A DNA stretch of 62,836 nt from Pseudoxanthomonas sp. Root630 (lineage in GTDB: Bacteria > Pseudomonadota > Gammaproteobacteria > Xanthomonadales > Xanthomonadaceae). The position numbers and the translations under genes are program-made. Each line of letters begins with the position of its first letter. The first letter of the stretch is position 1. This document shows, in pieces, positions 28,559-38,266 of the stretch. Where the stretch lies: assembly GCF_001427585.1 (NCBI RefSeq), contig NZ_LMGY01000006.1, positions 1 to 62,836 on the forward strand, given 5' to 3'. The notes under the pieces are model-generated. The model did not search any database and was not told the DNA's origin. It saw only the letters and a program-made list of their open reading frames with translations.

Positions 28559-31030
28559 ATGCGGAAAGGAAGGATGTTGCTGGTCGTGGGACTGGCCCTG
28601 GCGATGCCGTCGCTGGTGGCGGCGCAGGAGGCGCGATACCTGCAGCCTCCCGAACCGCTCCTGCAGGTGTTCCGCGCACCGCTCAATCCGTCGCCGTCGC
28701 TGGACCCCACCGGCACGCGGGCGATCCTGATCCGGCAGTCGCAATATCCACCGATCGCCCGCGTCGCCGAGCCGTATCTCAAGCTCGCGGGCGTTCGCGT
28801 GGAGCCCCGCAATCACAGCCGCCACGATCGTTCCAATGGCTACGGCATCCGTACCTGCCTGGAAAGCTTCAGCGTGCTGGAGCTGGCCAGCGGAAAGGAA
28901 ACCACCGTTGCGTTGCCCGCGGGCGCATGCCCGGGTACGCCGTCGTGGTCGCCGGATGGCACGCGCTTCTCCTTCGACAACACCACCGATGATGGCGTGG
29001 AGCTGTGGGTGGGCCGCGCCGCCGATGGGCAGGTGCGCCGCGTGGAAGGCGTGAAGCTCAACACGATCCTGGGCGGTGCGGTGCAGTGGCTGGGCGACAA
29101 GCACTCGCTGCTGGTGAAGCAGGTGCCGGCGGACATCGGTGCCGCACCGGTGCGCTCCGCGGTCCCTCCGGGCCCGGAGATCAAGGAAGCCATCGCCGGC
29201 AAGGGCGAAAGCAGCACGTACGAAGCGCGCGACACCTTGTCCGGTCCTGAAGACGAGGCCCTGTTCGACCATTACGCCACGTCGCAGCTGGCGGTGGTCG
29301 ATGCCGACACCGGCACGGTGACGCCCGTGGGCGCCAAGGCCGTGTATGGCGCGGCAGACGCTGCGCCGGATGGTCGCCACGTGCTGGTGGAAGTGCTGGC
29401 GCGGCCGTATTCCTACGTCACCACCTGGCAGCGTTTCGCCAAGGACCTGGGCGTTCTCGACCTGGCCAATGGTCGTATCGTGCCGGTGGCGAAGCTGCCG
29501 GTCGCCGACCGCGTGCCTGTGCGTGGCGTTCCCACCGGTCCGCGCAGCCATGCATGGCGCGCGAACCAGCCGGCGACGCTCGTGTGGGCTGAAGCGCTCG
29601 ATGGCGGTGACTGGAAGAACGACGTGCCGGCCCGCGATCGCCTGTTGATGCTCGCCGCGCCGTTCACCGGCAAGCCGAAGGAGATCGCGCGCCTGAAGCA
29701 GCGCTACGCCGGTCTCGCCTGGTTCCGCGAAGGCGGTCGCGCGCTGACGCACGAGTACGATGCCAACCGCAACTGGCAGACCACGACGCTGGTGGACGTG
29801 GACAAGCGCGTACCCGCGCGCGTGCTGTGGGACCTGTCGAGCGATGAGCTGTACGCCGACCCGGGCAATCCGGAGTACGACCGACTGCCCAACGGCGCGT
29901 GGGTACTGCGCGAGGAAGACGGAGCGCTGTTCCTGAGCGGCATGGGCGCCACGCCGCAGGGCAACCGGCCCTTCCTGGATCGCTACGTGATCAAGGACGG
30001 CAGCACGCGCCGCCTGTTCCGCAGCGATGCGGCGGCGTACGAAGTCTTCGTGGGCTTCGAAGGAGACGACACCCGTCGCCTGCTCACCTGGCACCAGTCG
30101 CCCAAGGATCCGCCCAACCTGCAACGCCGCACGCTGGGCGATGCCATCCAGGGTGCAGGTCCGGCGGAAGCGACGTTGCGCTCGGAGCCCGCACCGCTGA
30201 CCCGCTTCCCGGATCCCACGCCGCAGGTGCGCGACATCAAGAAGCGCCTGGTGACCTACAAGCGCAAGGATGGCGTGGAGCTGTCCTTCACGCTTTACAC
30301 GCCACCGGGCTACAAGGAAGGCGAACGCGTCCCCGCGATCCTGTACGCCTATCCGATGGACTACGCCGACCCCTCCAAAGCGGGGCAGGTGAGCGGTTCG
30401 GAGCAGACGTTCACGCGCCTGTCGAACTATCGCCTGCTGCTGCTCGCCGGCTACGCCATCATCGACAACGCCTCCTTCCCGATCGTCGGCGATCCGAAGA
30501 CGGCCTACGACACCTACCTAGAACAGTTGGTGGCGAACGCGGAAGCCGCGGTCGACAAGGCGGTCGAACTCGGCGTGGTCGATCGCGACCGCATCGGTGT
30601 CACCGGGCACAGCCATGGTGCGCTGATGGCCGCCAACCTGCTGGCCCACTCGGATCTGTTCCGTGCCGGCGTGGCGTCCAGCGGCGGCTACAACAAGACG
30701 CTGACCCCGTTCGGCTTCCAGAACGAACGCCGCTCGTTCTGGGCGGCACCGAAGGTGTACGACCAGGCATCGACGTTCTTCCATGCCGACAAGGTCAACG
30801 AGCCGCTGCTGATCGTGCATGGCAGCGACGATGCCAACCCGGGTACCGAATCCCTGCAGTCGCCGCGGTTGTTCCAGGCCATTCGCGGCACCGGCGGCAC
30901 CACCCGCCTGGTGATGCTGCCGTTCGAACCGCACTGGTATACGGCGCAGGAATCGAACGAGCACTTCATCGCCGAAATGCTGGCCTGGTTCGACCGCTAC
31001 GTGAAGCCCGCGCCCGCCAAACGCAACTGA
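28559..31030 (+). CDS. Exported S9-family serine peptidase, glutamyl endopeptidase (S9D) type
   Basis: The 823-residue protein has a signal peptide (MLLVVGLALAMPSLVAAQ), an N-terminal propeller-like region and a C-terminal alpha/beta hydrolase domain. The nucleophile elbow is GHSHG with Ser685; Asp in GSDDANPG and His in FEPHWY complete the triad. The block NKTLTPFGFQNERRSFW after the nucleophile is typical of the S9D glutamyl endopeptidase group. The ATG at 28559, after AAGG at 28546-28549, is preferred over a GTG 3 bases earlier. The product is probably a periplasmic peptidase. Confidence 0.86.
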   Translation: MRKGRMLLVVGLALAMPSLVAAQEARYLQPPEPLLQVFRAPLNPSPSLDPTGTRAILIRQSQYPPIARVAEPYLKLAGVRVEPRNHSRHDRSNGYGIRTCLESFSVLELASGKETTVALPAGACPGTPSWSPDGTRFSFDNTTDDGVELWVGRAADGQVRRVEGVKLNTILGGAVQWLGDKHSLLVKQVPADIGAAPVRSAVPPGPEIKEAIAGKGESSTYEARDTLSGPEDEALFDHYATSQLAVVDADTGTVTPVGAKAVYGAADAAPDGRHVLVEVLARPYSYVTTWQRFAKDLGVLDLANGRIVPVAKLPVADRVPVRGVPTGPRSHAWRANQPATLVWAEALDGGDWKNDVPARDRLLMLAAPFTGKPKEIARLKQRYAGLAWFREGGRALTHEYDANRNWQTTTLVDVDKRVPARVLWDLSSDELYADPGNPEYDRLPNGAWVLREEDGALFLSGMGATPQGNRPFLDRYVIKDGSTRRLFRSDAAAYEVFVGFEGDDTRRLLTWHQSPKDPPNLQRRTLGDAIQGAGPAEATLRSEPAPLTRFPDPTPQVRDIKKRLVTYKRKDGVELSFTLYTPPGYKEGERVPAILYAYPMDYADPSKAGQVSGSEQTFTRLSNYRLLLLAGYAIIDNASFPIVGDPKTAYDTYLEQLVANAEAAVDKAVELGVVDRDRIGVTGHSHGALMAANLLAHSDLFRAGVASSGGYNKTLTPFGFQNERRSFWAAPKVYDQASTFFHADKVNEPLLIVHGSDDANPGTESLQSPRLFQAIRGTGGTTRLVMLPFEPHWYTAQESNEHFIAEMLAWFDRYVKPAPAKRN

Positions 31031-31055
31031 CGCAGCGCTGCCGCAGCTCCAGGGA

Positions 31056-31087
31056 AACGCCGGGTCCGCGCCCGGCGTTCTTCTTTC
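31056..31087 (+). terminator. Terminator after the S9 peptidase
   Basis: AACGCCGGG and CCCGGCGTT with a 6-base loop, followed by CTTCTTTC. It starts 26 bases after the stop. Confidence 0.8.
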
Positions 31088-31181
31088 GGGTGCGACGGAA
31101 TGTCCCATGCGACCAAGGTAGGAAGGTGGCCGCGGCAGGGCGGGTCTATGCTGGTCCCGGTGTCGGATCTGGGAGGTTCGC

Positions 31182-33083
31182 ATGGCATACGAAGACGTCT
31201 ACCGGCGCTCGATCGAGCAGCCCGAGGCCTTCTGGGGCGAAGAGGCGAAGGCCATCCATTGGCACGCGCCGCCACGGCAGGTGCTGGAGTATGCCCAGCC
31301 TCCGTTCCGTCGCTGGTTCGTCGGCGGCCGGACCAACCTCTGCTACAACGCGGTGGATCGCCATGTCGCCGAGCGCGGCGACCAGCTGGCGCTGGTGGCG
31401 GTGTCCACCGAAACCGATGTCACCCGCGAGATCACCTACCGCGAGCTGTACCGCGAAGTGAACGCCTTCGCGGCCGTGCTCAAGCGGCTCGGTGTCGGCC
31501 GTGGCGATCGCGTGGTCATCTACATGCCGAACATGGCCGAAGCCGTGTTCGCGATGCTGGCCTGCGCGCGCATCGGTGCCGTGCATTCGGTGGTGTTTGG
31601 CGGCTTCGCCGCGCACAACCTGGCGCTGCGCATCGACGACGCCCAACCGAAGCTGTTGATCGCCGCCGATGCGGGCAGCCGGGGCGGGAAGATCATTCCC
31701 TACAAGCCGCTCATCGACGAGGCCTGCGCGAAGGCGAACACGCCGCCGGCCAAGGTGCTGATCGTGTCGCGCGGCCTGGATCCGGCGGAGCCGAAGGTCG
31801 CCGGCCGCGATGAGGACTACGCCACGCTGCGCGCCGCCGTCGGCGACGCCGAGGTGCCGGTCGAATGGCTGGAGTCGAACGAACCCAGCTACCTGCTCTA
31901 CACCTCCGGCACCACCGGCAAGCCGAAGGGCGTGCAGCGCGATGTCGGCGGATATGCCGTCGCGCTCGCGCTGTCGATGCGCACGGTGTTCGACGTGGGG
32001 CCGGGGCAGGTGATGTTCTCCACCTCCGACGTCGGCTGGGCGGTGGGTCATTCGTACAACGTCTACGGGCCGCTGATCGTCGGCGCCACGTCGGTCCTCT
32101 ACGAAGGCCTGCCGACCGCACCCGATGCCGGCATCTGGTGGGCGTTGTGCGAGCAGTACGGCGTGCGCACGATGTTCTCTTCGCCAACGGCGGTGCGCGT
32201 GCTGAAGAAGCACGACATCGATTTCATCAAGCGCCACGACCTGTCCGAGCTGAAATACCTGTTCCTCGCGGGCGAGCCGCTCGACGAACCGACGGCGCAC
32301 TGGATCACCGATGCGATCGGCAAGCCGGTGATCGACAACTACTGGCAGACCGAGACCGGTTGGCCGGCGCTGACGTTGCTGCCGGGCCTGGACATGAAGC
32401 CCGTGCGGTTCGGTTCGCCCGGGTTCCCGAACCTCGGCTACAAGATGAAGGTGATCGACGAAAGCACCGGCGAGGAGGTCGGGCCCGGCCAGAAGGGCGT
32501 GCTGGTCATGCAGCCACCGTTGCCGCCGGGGTGCATGACGACGATCTGGAACGACGACGCGCGCTTCCTCTCCAGCTACTTCAGCCACTTCAAGGAACTG
32601 CTGTACAGCTCGCTGGACTGGGCGATCCGCGACGAGGACGGCTACACCTTCATCCTCGGCCGCACCGACGACGTCATCAACGTGGCGGGCCATCGCCTGG
32701 GCACGCGCGAGATCGAGGAATCCGTTTCCGGCTTCCCGGCCGTGGCGGAGGCCGCCGTGATCGGCGTGGCCGACGAACTGAAAGGGCAGGTGCCGGTGGT
32801 GTTCGCCACGTTGCGGCAGGCCACCGACGAACCGCACGAGCGCGTGCAGGCCGCCGACGGCATGCGGCGCACGGTGGAGCAGAGCCTGGGCGCGGTCGCG
32901 CGGCCGGCGCGCGTCTACATCGTCAATGCGTTGCCGAAGACGCGCTCCGGCAAGCTGCTGCGGCGCTCGCTGCAGGCGCTGGCCCAGGGTGCGGATCCTG
33001 GCGATCTTTCCACGCTCGACGATCCGAATGCGCTGGAGGAAGTGAAGCGCGCGTTGGAGCGCGGGCCCGAGGTCGGTAGCTGA
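31182..33083 (+). CDS. prpE: Propionate-CoA ligase
   Basis: The 633-residue acyl-adenylate enzyme activates propionate to propionyl-CoA, the entry to the methylcitrate cycle. It has VHSVVFGGFAAHNLALRIDD, the P-loop YTSGTTGKPKGVQRD, NYWQTETGWP and GRTDDVINVAGHRLGTREIE. The C-terminal TRSGKLLRR contains Lys591, the residue acetylated in the family. The substrate call rests on the PrpE-like signature and on prpB and prpC 3 kb downstream; acetate activity is possible. It is separated from prpBC by two genes on the opposite strand. Confidence 0.87.
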   Translation: MAYEDVYRRSIEQPEAFWGEEAKAIHWHAPPRQVLEYAQPPFRRWFVGGRTNLCYNAVDRHVAERGDQLALVAVSTETDVTREITYRELYREVNAFAAVLKRLGVGRGDRVVIYMPNMAEAVFAMLACARIGAVHSVVFGGFAAHNLALRIDDAQPKLLIAADAGSRGGKIIPYKPLIDEACAKANTPPAKVLIVSRGLDPAEPKVAGRDEDYATLRAAVGDAEVPVEWLESNEPSYLLYTSGTTGKPKGVQRDVGGYAVALALSMRTVFDVGPGQVMFSTSDVGWAVGHSYNVYGPLIVGATSVLYEGLPTAPDAGIWWALCEQYGVRTMFSSPTAVRVLKKHDIDFIKRHDLSELKYLFLAGEPLDEPTAHWITDAIGKPVIDNYWQTETGWPALTLLPGLDMKPVRFGSPGFPNLGYKMKVIDESTGEEVGPGQKGVLVMQPPLPPGCMTTIWNDDARFLSSYFSHFKELLYSSLDWAIRDEDGYTFILGRTDDVINVAGHRLGTREIEESVSGFPAVAEAAVIGVADELKGQVPVVFATLRQATDEPHERVQAADGMRRTVEQSLGAVARPARVYIVNALPKTRSGKLLRRSLQALAQGADPGDLSTLDDPNALEEVKRALERGPEVGS

Positions 33084-33086
33084 CCG

Positions 33087-34487
33087 TCAGCGCGCAGGTG
33101 GCGATGGCGTGGCCGGGTCCACGCTGCCATCGAGCGTCCAGACCACGTCGCGGCCCTGCGGATCGCGGCTGAGCGCGAAGCGTGCGCTCGCGCCGGGGGT
33201 GAGCGGCAGCGGCGAGGGTGGCTCGTCGTTGTCGCTGTCGTCGTTCGCTTCGATCACCGTGCGTTCGCCCGCATGCCCCGGCAGCGGCACGATGAAGAGC
33301 CCCTGCGCATCGATGCGCCGCCGCGCCTTCATGTTGCCCAGGTCGCCCACGCCCGCGATCGCGCCCTCGGTTTCCGCCAGCGGATTGCGGAAGTTGACCA
33401 GCAGGTCGGCCTTCGTCGGCGGGCGGCCCGGCACCGACAGCGTGCCGTTGCGCACCAGCAGGTCGGGCCAGACATCGCCGTTCTCCGGCAGTTCGCGGTA
33501 GAGCGCAGGCGATACGCCCGCGTGGCTGCCTGTCGCGATGCTGTCCAGCGCGGCCACCAGGCCGAGGAAGTAGAGCTTGCGCAGGCGCTGCTTCTGCACG
33601 TCGCCCTCGATGCCGCCGGCCTCGATCAGCACCGTGCTGGCACCCCACTGCGTGGTGAGGTCGCCGAACGCACGCGGGTCGAAGGTTTCGTCCCAGCGCG
33701 CGATATGGCCGGCCAGGTAGGGCTCCAGCGCCGTCCGGATGACGCCGGTCACCTCGATGGCGCGGGTGCGTACTTCGTTGACGTCGGCGGCATGGTTGTA
33801 GGGCGGCGACAGCAGCGCGATGGCGGTGCCGCGGTCGGAATCGCCGGCGCGGTAGCCCACGCGCTGGTCGTGCAGGTTGAAGCCGTACATCGGCTTCACC
33901 CGGTCGTACAGCGCCTTCAGCGTGCGCGCTTCGGGCGTCGCCAACATGCGTGCATCGCGGTTGATGTCGATGCCCTGCACATTGCGGCGCTGGAAGCGCG
34001 CGGCACCATCGGGATTGAGGATCGGCAGGACGTGCAGCGTGGTGTTCGCATGCAGCGCCTTCACCTGCGGATCGTCCGGATGTTCGCCGAGGAAGCGGAA
34101 CAGGTCCGCCAGCACCATCGTGGCCGTGCTCTCGTCGCCATGCATCTGCGACCACAGCAGCACCTGCGTCGTGCCTTCGCCCCAACGCACGTGGCGCAGG
34201 GGACGGTTCTCCACGCTGCGGCCGATGTCCTCCACGTGGAAGCCGCGCGCGCGCTCCAGCAGCGGCGTGGCCACGGTCCACCAGTGCTCGGCCGTGAACA
34301 CGCGGTTGTCGAGCCCGGCAGCACGCAGCTCGGCGTCGTAACGCGCATCGAGCGCGGGCAACCAGGCGGGCGGCGGCGGCACCGGCGTGGAGGCGGTGGC
34401 CGGTGGGTGCGGGTTGGAGGCGTTCCGGGCGATGGTGGTCGGGGTCATCATCGTCAGCAGCAGGCACAGGACGAGGGCAGGGCGCAT
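33087..34487 (-). CDS. Exported M14-family metallocarboxypeptidase
   Basis: The 466-residue zinc peptidase has a signal-like N terminus (MRPALVLCLLLTMMTPTTIA). The M14 zinc site is visible as HGDE in WSQMHGDESTAT with a later NLHDQ, plus NPDGA and INRDARM for substrate binding and LIEAGG for the catalytic Glu. The ATG at 34487 is chosen because it starts the signal peptide; one at 34529 would add 14 residues. It ends 4 bases past the prpE stop, converging on it, and lies downstream of the citrate synthase-like regulator on the same strand. Confidence 0.83.
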   Translation of the reverse strand: MRPALVLCLLLTMMTPTTIARNASNPHPPATASTPVPPPPAWLPALDARYDAELRAAGLDNRVFTAEHWWTVATPLLERARGFHVEDIGRSVENRPLRHVRWGEGTTQVLLWSQMHGDESTATMVLADLFRFLGEHPDDPQVKALHANTTLHVLPILNPDGAARFQRRNVQGIDINRDARMLATPEARTLKALYDRVKPMYGFNLHDQRVGYRAGDSDRGTAIALLSPPYNHAADVNEVRTRAIEVTGVIRTALEPYLAGHIARWDETFDPRAFGDLTTQWGASTVLIEAGGIEGDVQKQRLRKLYFLGLVAALDSIATGSHAGVSPALYRELPENGDVWPDLLVRNGTLSVPGRPPTKADLLVNFRNPLAETEGAIAGVGDLGNMKARRRIDAQGLFIVPLPGHAGERTVIEANDDSDNDEPPSPLPLTPGASARFALSRDPQGRDVVWTLDGSVDPATPSPPAR

Positions 34488-34558
34488 TGCAGGCGACACG
34501 GTGGACGGACGTCCGCAGGGTCCCTGCATGCGCCCGCGATGTCAAACCCGCGCGCGCC

Positions 34559-35776
34559 TCATGCCGGTGGCGTGATGCCGGTGTAGCTGGCGCGCGGGCG
34601 GATCAGGCGGCCCTGCGCCTGCTGTTCGAGCGCGTGCGCCAGCCATCCGGCCAGACGGCCTGCGGCGAACATCACCAGCGCGGGCGTCGCCGGCAGCCTA
34701 TTGAGGTGGCAGATCGCCGCAAGCATGAAGTCGATGTTCGGGCGCAGGCCGCTGATGTCTTCGGTGGCCGCGACCAGGGTTTCCAGTGCGGCCATCTCGC
34801 GCTCGCCCGCATGGCGCTCGCGTGCACGCGCCAGCAGTTCGGCGCCACGCGGATCGCCCTGCGGATACAGTGCGTGGCCGAAGCCGGGCAGGTCGTCGCC
34901 GCGTTGCCAGCGCTCGCTGATGAAGCGGCGCGCGTTGCCGGCCTCACGGGCATCGGCGATGAGTGCGTACGCACGCGCCGTCGCGCCGCCGTGGCGCGGT
35001 CCGGACAGCGCGGCGAGGCCACTGCAGACGGTGGCGTGCAGATGCGCCCCGGTGGAGGCGACCACGCGCGCTGCGAATGCCGAGACATTCAGTTCGTGGT
35101 CCGCGCAAACGACCAGCGCGGCGCGCACGAGGTCGGCGAATCCGTCATCGCCCGGGTGCCAGGCCTGCGCGAGCACGCGGTGCACCGGCGCACCAGACGG
35201 CGGCTGGGCGACCAGCAGCGCCGCGTTGTGGCGCAGCAGTCCCGCGGCGATCTCGTGGCGCACGCGGGGCGCGGAATTGAAGGAGTGGCGCACATCCAGC
35301 GCCAGCAGCGGGATCGCCGCCATCGCGCGCTCCAGCGGCGGCAGAGAGGCATCGGACGCGAGTGGCGCGACGACGGCCGGCCAGTGGGCCAGCGAACGCG
35401 CAGTGAACGGGTCCTCGTCGCCGCAGTCCCAGAGTTGCCGCGCCACGTCTTCCAGCGTGGCGCCGTCGTGGACCATGCCGATCGCCGAACGCCCCCGGTA
35501 ATACGGGCCATCCGGCCGGATCAGCGAAATCTGCGTCTCCAGCACGGGCAGGCCCCGGTCCAGGCTCTGCGCCGCGCCCCGCGCCGCGCCGCGCCCCACC
35601 TGCTTGCGCTGGGCCAGCCGCTCCACGTCCTGGCGCAGGTAGAGGCGGCTGCGGTGGTCCTTGCCGGGACGCGACTCCAGCAGGCCGCGGCTGACGTAGG
35701 CGTACAGCGTGGCCTGGCTGATGCCCAGCAGGCGGCAGGTGTCGCGGGCGGACAGTAGGTCGGTCGCGGAGGCCAT
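34559..35776 (-). CDS. Helix-turn-helix/citrate synthase fusion protein
   Basis: The 405-residue protein begins with a MerR/excisionase-like helix-turn-helix (about 6-56: LLSARDTCRLLGISQATLYA, then SRLYLRQDVERLAQ). A citrate synthase domain follows. The catalytic residues are all kept: His262 in GPRHGGA, His301 in GFGHALYPQGDPRG and Asp349 in NIDF, plus the closing LIRPRASYTG. It faces prpB across an intergenic region full of TTGAT/ATCAA half-sites. I infer a regulator of propionate metabolism that binds a citrate or methylcitrate ligand, possibly also enzymatically active. The ATG at 35776 has no Shine-Dalgarno and may be leaderless; an open extension upstream would cross the operators. Confidence 0.8.
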   Translation of the reverse strand: MASATDLLSARDTCRLLGISQATLYAYVSRGLLESRPGKDHRSRLYLRQDVERLAQRKQVGRGAARGAAQSLDRGLPVLETQISLIRPDGPYYRGRSAIGMVHDGATLEDVARQLWDCGDEDPFTARSLAHWPAVVAPLASDASLPPLERAMAAIPLLALDVRHSFNSAPRVRHEIAAGLLRHNAALLVAQPPSGAPVHRVLAQAWHPGDDGFADLVRAALVVCADHELNVSAFAARVVASTGAHLHATVCSGLAALSGPRHGGATARAYALIADAREAGNARRFISERWQRGDDLPGFGHALYPQGDPRGAELLARARERHAGEREMAALETLVAATEDISGLRPNIDFMLAAICHLNRLPATPALVMFAAGRLAGWLAHALEQQAQGRLIRPRASYTGITPPA

Positions 35777-35782
35777 GGAGAA

Positions 35783-35812
35783 ATATTGATTCGTTCGATC
35801 AAGATTGATCAA
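35783..35812 (-). promoter_or_regulatory. Operator and promoter region between the regulator and prpB
   Basis: On the plus strand TTGAT (35786-35790), ATCAA (35798-35802) and the palindrome TTGATCAA (35805-35812) give repeated half-sites. On the minus strand TTGATC, an 18-base gap and CAATAT end 6 bases before the fusion-protein ATG, so transcription would start at or next to the A of the ATG. A factor bound here would cover that promoter and could reach the prpB promoter. Confidence 0.6.
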
Positions 35813-35922
35813 CCCTGCGGATGGTGCCAGATTTGCGTCCCGAAGAGGGGCGTACCCTTCACGCACCTCCGGCACCGGCTCCGCGCCTGGGCCACTCGCT
35901 GACCGATGAGGAGTCACGTCGC

Positions 35923-36807
35923 ATGAACACCCCGTCCGCAGGCGCGAAATTCCGCGCCGCGCTCGCCACCGAATCGCCGCTGCAGGTGATCGGCGCGATC
36001 AACGCCAACCACGCGCTGCTCGCCAAGCGCGCCGGCTACCAGGCGATCTACCTGTCCGGCGGCGGCGTCGCCGCGGGATCGCTGGGCCTGCCCGACCTGG
36101 GCATCAACACGCTGGAAGACGTGCTGATCGACGTGCGCCGCATCACCGATGTCTGCGATCTGCCGCTGATGGTCGACATCGACACCGGCTTCGGCCCCAG
36201 CGCGTTCAACATCGAGCGCACGGTGAAGTCGCTGATCAAGGCCGGTGCCGCCGCGTGCCACATCGAGGACCAGGTGGGCGCCAAGCGCTGCGGCCATCGC
36301 CCCGGCAAGGAAATCGTGTCGGCCGGCGAGATGGTCGACCGCGTGAAGGCGGCCGCCGACGCGAAGACCGATCCCGACTTCTTCCTGATCGCACGCACCG
36401 ATGCCATCCAGGTCGAAGGCGTCGAGGCCGCCATCGAGCGCGCCATCGCCTGCGTCGAGGCCGGCGCCGACGGCATCTTCGCCGAGGCCGCCTACGACCT
36501 GCCCACCTACCAGCGCTTCGTCGATGCGGTGAAGGTGCCGGTGCTCGCGAACATCACCGAGTTCGGCAAGACGCCGCTGTTCACCCGCGACGAACTGGCC
36601 TCGGTCGGCGTGGCGATCCAGCTGTATCCGCTGTCGGCGTTCCGCGCGATGAACAAGGCCGCGGAGAACGTGTACGAAGCGATCCGCCGCGACGGCCACC
36701 AGAAGAACGTGGTCGACAGCATGCAGACGCGCGAGGAACTGTACGACCGCATCGGTTACCACGCCTTCGAGCAGAAGCTCGATACCCTGTTTTCCGCAAA
36801 GAAGTGA
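35923..36807 (+). CDS. prpB: 2-methylisocitrate lyase
   Basis: The 294-residue lyase cleaves 2-methylisocitrate into pyruvate and succinate. It shows [28 protein letters not shown] N-terminal sequence, the metal site VDIDTGFG and the catalytic KRCGH (Cys123; the usual KKCGH). GAGGAG at 35908-35913 is 9 bases before the ATG. It forms an operon with prpC, 15 bases downstream. Confidence 0.95.
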   Translation: MNTPSAGAKFRAALATESPLQVIGAINANHALLAKRAGYQAIYLSGGGVAAGSLGLPDLGINTLEDVLIDVRRITDVCDLPLMVDIDTGFGPSAFNIERTVKSLIKAGAAACHIEDQVGAKRCGHRPGKEIVSAGEMVDRVKAAADAKTDPDFFLIARTDAIQVEGVEAAIERAIACVEAGADGIFAEAAYDLPTYQRFVDAVKVPVLANITEFGKTPLFTRDELASVGVAIQLYPLSAFRAMNKAAENVYEAIRRDGHQKNVVDSMQTREELYDRIGYHAFEQKLDTLFSAKK

Positions 36808-36822
36808 CGTAGGGAGTCCACC

Positions 36823-37977
36823 ATGAGCGAAACCACACCCGCACCCGGCTTCAAGCCCAAGAAATCCGTCGCCCTGTCCGGCACCGCCGCGGGCAACACT
36901 GCGCTGTGCACGGTCGGCCGCAGCGGCAACGACCTGCATTACCGCGGGTACGACATCCTCGACCTGGCCACGACCAGCGAGTTCGAGGAAGTCGCCTACC
37001 TGCTGGTGCACGGCAAGCTGCCCAACCGCGCCGAACTGGCCGCGTACAAAGCGAAGCTGAAGTCGTTGCGCGGTATTCCGGCCGCCGTGAAAGCCGCGCT
37101 GGAAGAACTGCCGCCGTCCGCGCACCCGATGGACGTGATGCGCACCGGCGTATCGATCCTCGGCTGCGTATCGCCCGAGAAGGACGACCACAACCATCCC
37201 GGCGCGCGCGACATCGCCGACAAGCTGATGGCCTCGCTGGGTTCGATGCTGCTGTACTGGTACCACTGGAGCCACAACGGCCGCGCGATCGACGTCGAGA
37301 CCGACGACGATTCGATCGGCGGACATTTCCTGCACCTGTTGCACGGCGAGAAGCCGAAGGACAGCTGGGTGCGCGCGATGCACACCTCGCTCATCCTGTA
37401 CGCCGAGCACGAGTTCAACGCATCCACCTTTACCTGTCGTGTCATCGCGGGCACCGGCAGCGACATGCATTCGGCCATCGCCGGCGGCATCGGCGCGCTG
37501 CGCGGTCCGAAGCACGGTGGCGCGAATGAAGTGGCGTTCGAAGTGCAGAAGCGCTACGAGTCGCCCGATGAAGCGGAAGCCGACATCAAGGCACGCGTCG
37601 AGCGCAAGGAAGTCGTGATCGGCTTCGGCCATCCGGTCTACACCACCGGCGACCCGCGCAACGACGTCATCAAGAACGTGGCGAAGGATCTTTCCGCCGA
37701 GCAGTCGAGCATGAAGATGTACGACATCGCCGAGCGCCTGGAGTCGGTGATGTGGGACATCAAGAAGATGTTCCCGAACCTCGATTGGTTCAGCGCGGTC
37801 AGCTACCACATGATGGGCGTGCCGACGGCGATGTTCACCCCGCTGTTCGTGATCGCGCGTACCAGCGGCTGGAGCGCGCACGTGATCGAGCAGCGCATCG
37901 ACGGCAAGATCATCCGCCCGAGCGCCAATTACACGGGGCCCGAGGATCTGGAATTCGTTCCGCTGGACCGGCGCTGA
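36823..37977 (+). CDS. prpC: 2-methylcitrate synthase
   Basis: The 384-residue citrate synthase-family enzyme condenses propionyl-CoA with oxaloacetate. It has His231 in GPKHGGANE, His270 in [13 protein letters not shown] and Asp321 in [14 protein letters not shown], the PrpC-type active site. Length and pairing with prpB support methylcitrate rather than citrate synthase. It ends [16 protein letters not shown] diverged copy of this tail lies in the same frame 76 bases after the stop, beyond a dispersed repeat. Confidence 0.94.
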   Translation: MSETTPAPGFKPKKSVALSGTAAGNTALCTVGRSGNDLHYRGYDILDLATTSEFEEVAYLLVHGKLPNRAELAAYKAKLKSLRGIPAAVKAALEELPPSAHPMDVMRTGVSILGCVSPEKDDHNHPGARDIADKLMASLGSMLLYWYHWSHNGRAIDVETDDDSIGGHFLHLLHGEKPKDSWVRAMHTSLILYAEHEFNASTFTCRVIAGTGSDMHSAIAGGIGALRGPKHGGANEVAFEVQKRYESPDEAEADIKARVERKEVVIGFGHPVYTTGDPRNDVIKNVAKDLSAEQSSMKMYDIAERLESVMWDIKKMFPNLDWFSAVSYHMMGVPTAMFTPLFVIARTSGWSAHVIEQRIDGKIIRPSANYTGPEDLEFVPLDRR

Positions 37978-38007
37978 TCGAAGTCGAACCCGCATGGCAC
38001 CCACGTC

Positions 38008-38046
38008 CCCTCTCCCGCCTGCGGGAGAGGGCAAAGGGTGAGGGCG
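38008..38046. repeat. Dispersed palindromic repeat, copy 1
   Basis: CCCTCTCCCGC and GCGGGAGAGGG form an 11-bp stem, followed by CAAAGGGTGAGGGCG and seven Ts. The same stem and GGGTGAGGG tail occur in reverse orientation at 39509-39543. It separates prpC from the second copy of its tail. Confidence 0.7.
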
Positions 38047-38052
38047 TTTTTT

Positions 38053-38100
38053 TGCACCGGCCCGGACGACCTGGCCTTCGTGCCGATCGACCAGCGCTGA
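38053..38100 (+). pseudogene. Second copy of the prpC 3' end
   Basis: These 48 bases, in the same reading frame as prpC, read CTGPDDLAFVPIDQR and a TGA. The true prpC ends [15 protein letters not shown]. The two differ at five of 15 residues. A hairpin (GGGGCCG/CGGCCCC, 38121-38151) follows and may be the old terminator. It looks like a stranded end of an earlier or recombined prpC allele. Confidence 0.75.
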
Positions 38101-38266
38101 GGTCCGCACTCGCGCCCTGAGGGGCCGTTTCGACGAAGGTCGGGCGGCCCCGTGTCGTTTGTGTGATCCGCGTGGCAGCCGCAGGTGGCCGTGCCGCGGT
38201 ACTACTGGCGGACAGGGGAACGCCGTAGCCGTGGGAGGGGCCCGCCGCGCGGCGTGGGGGGATGCC

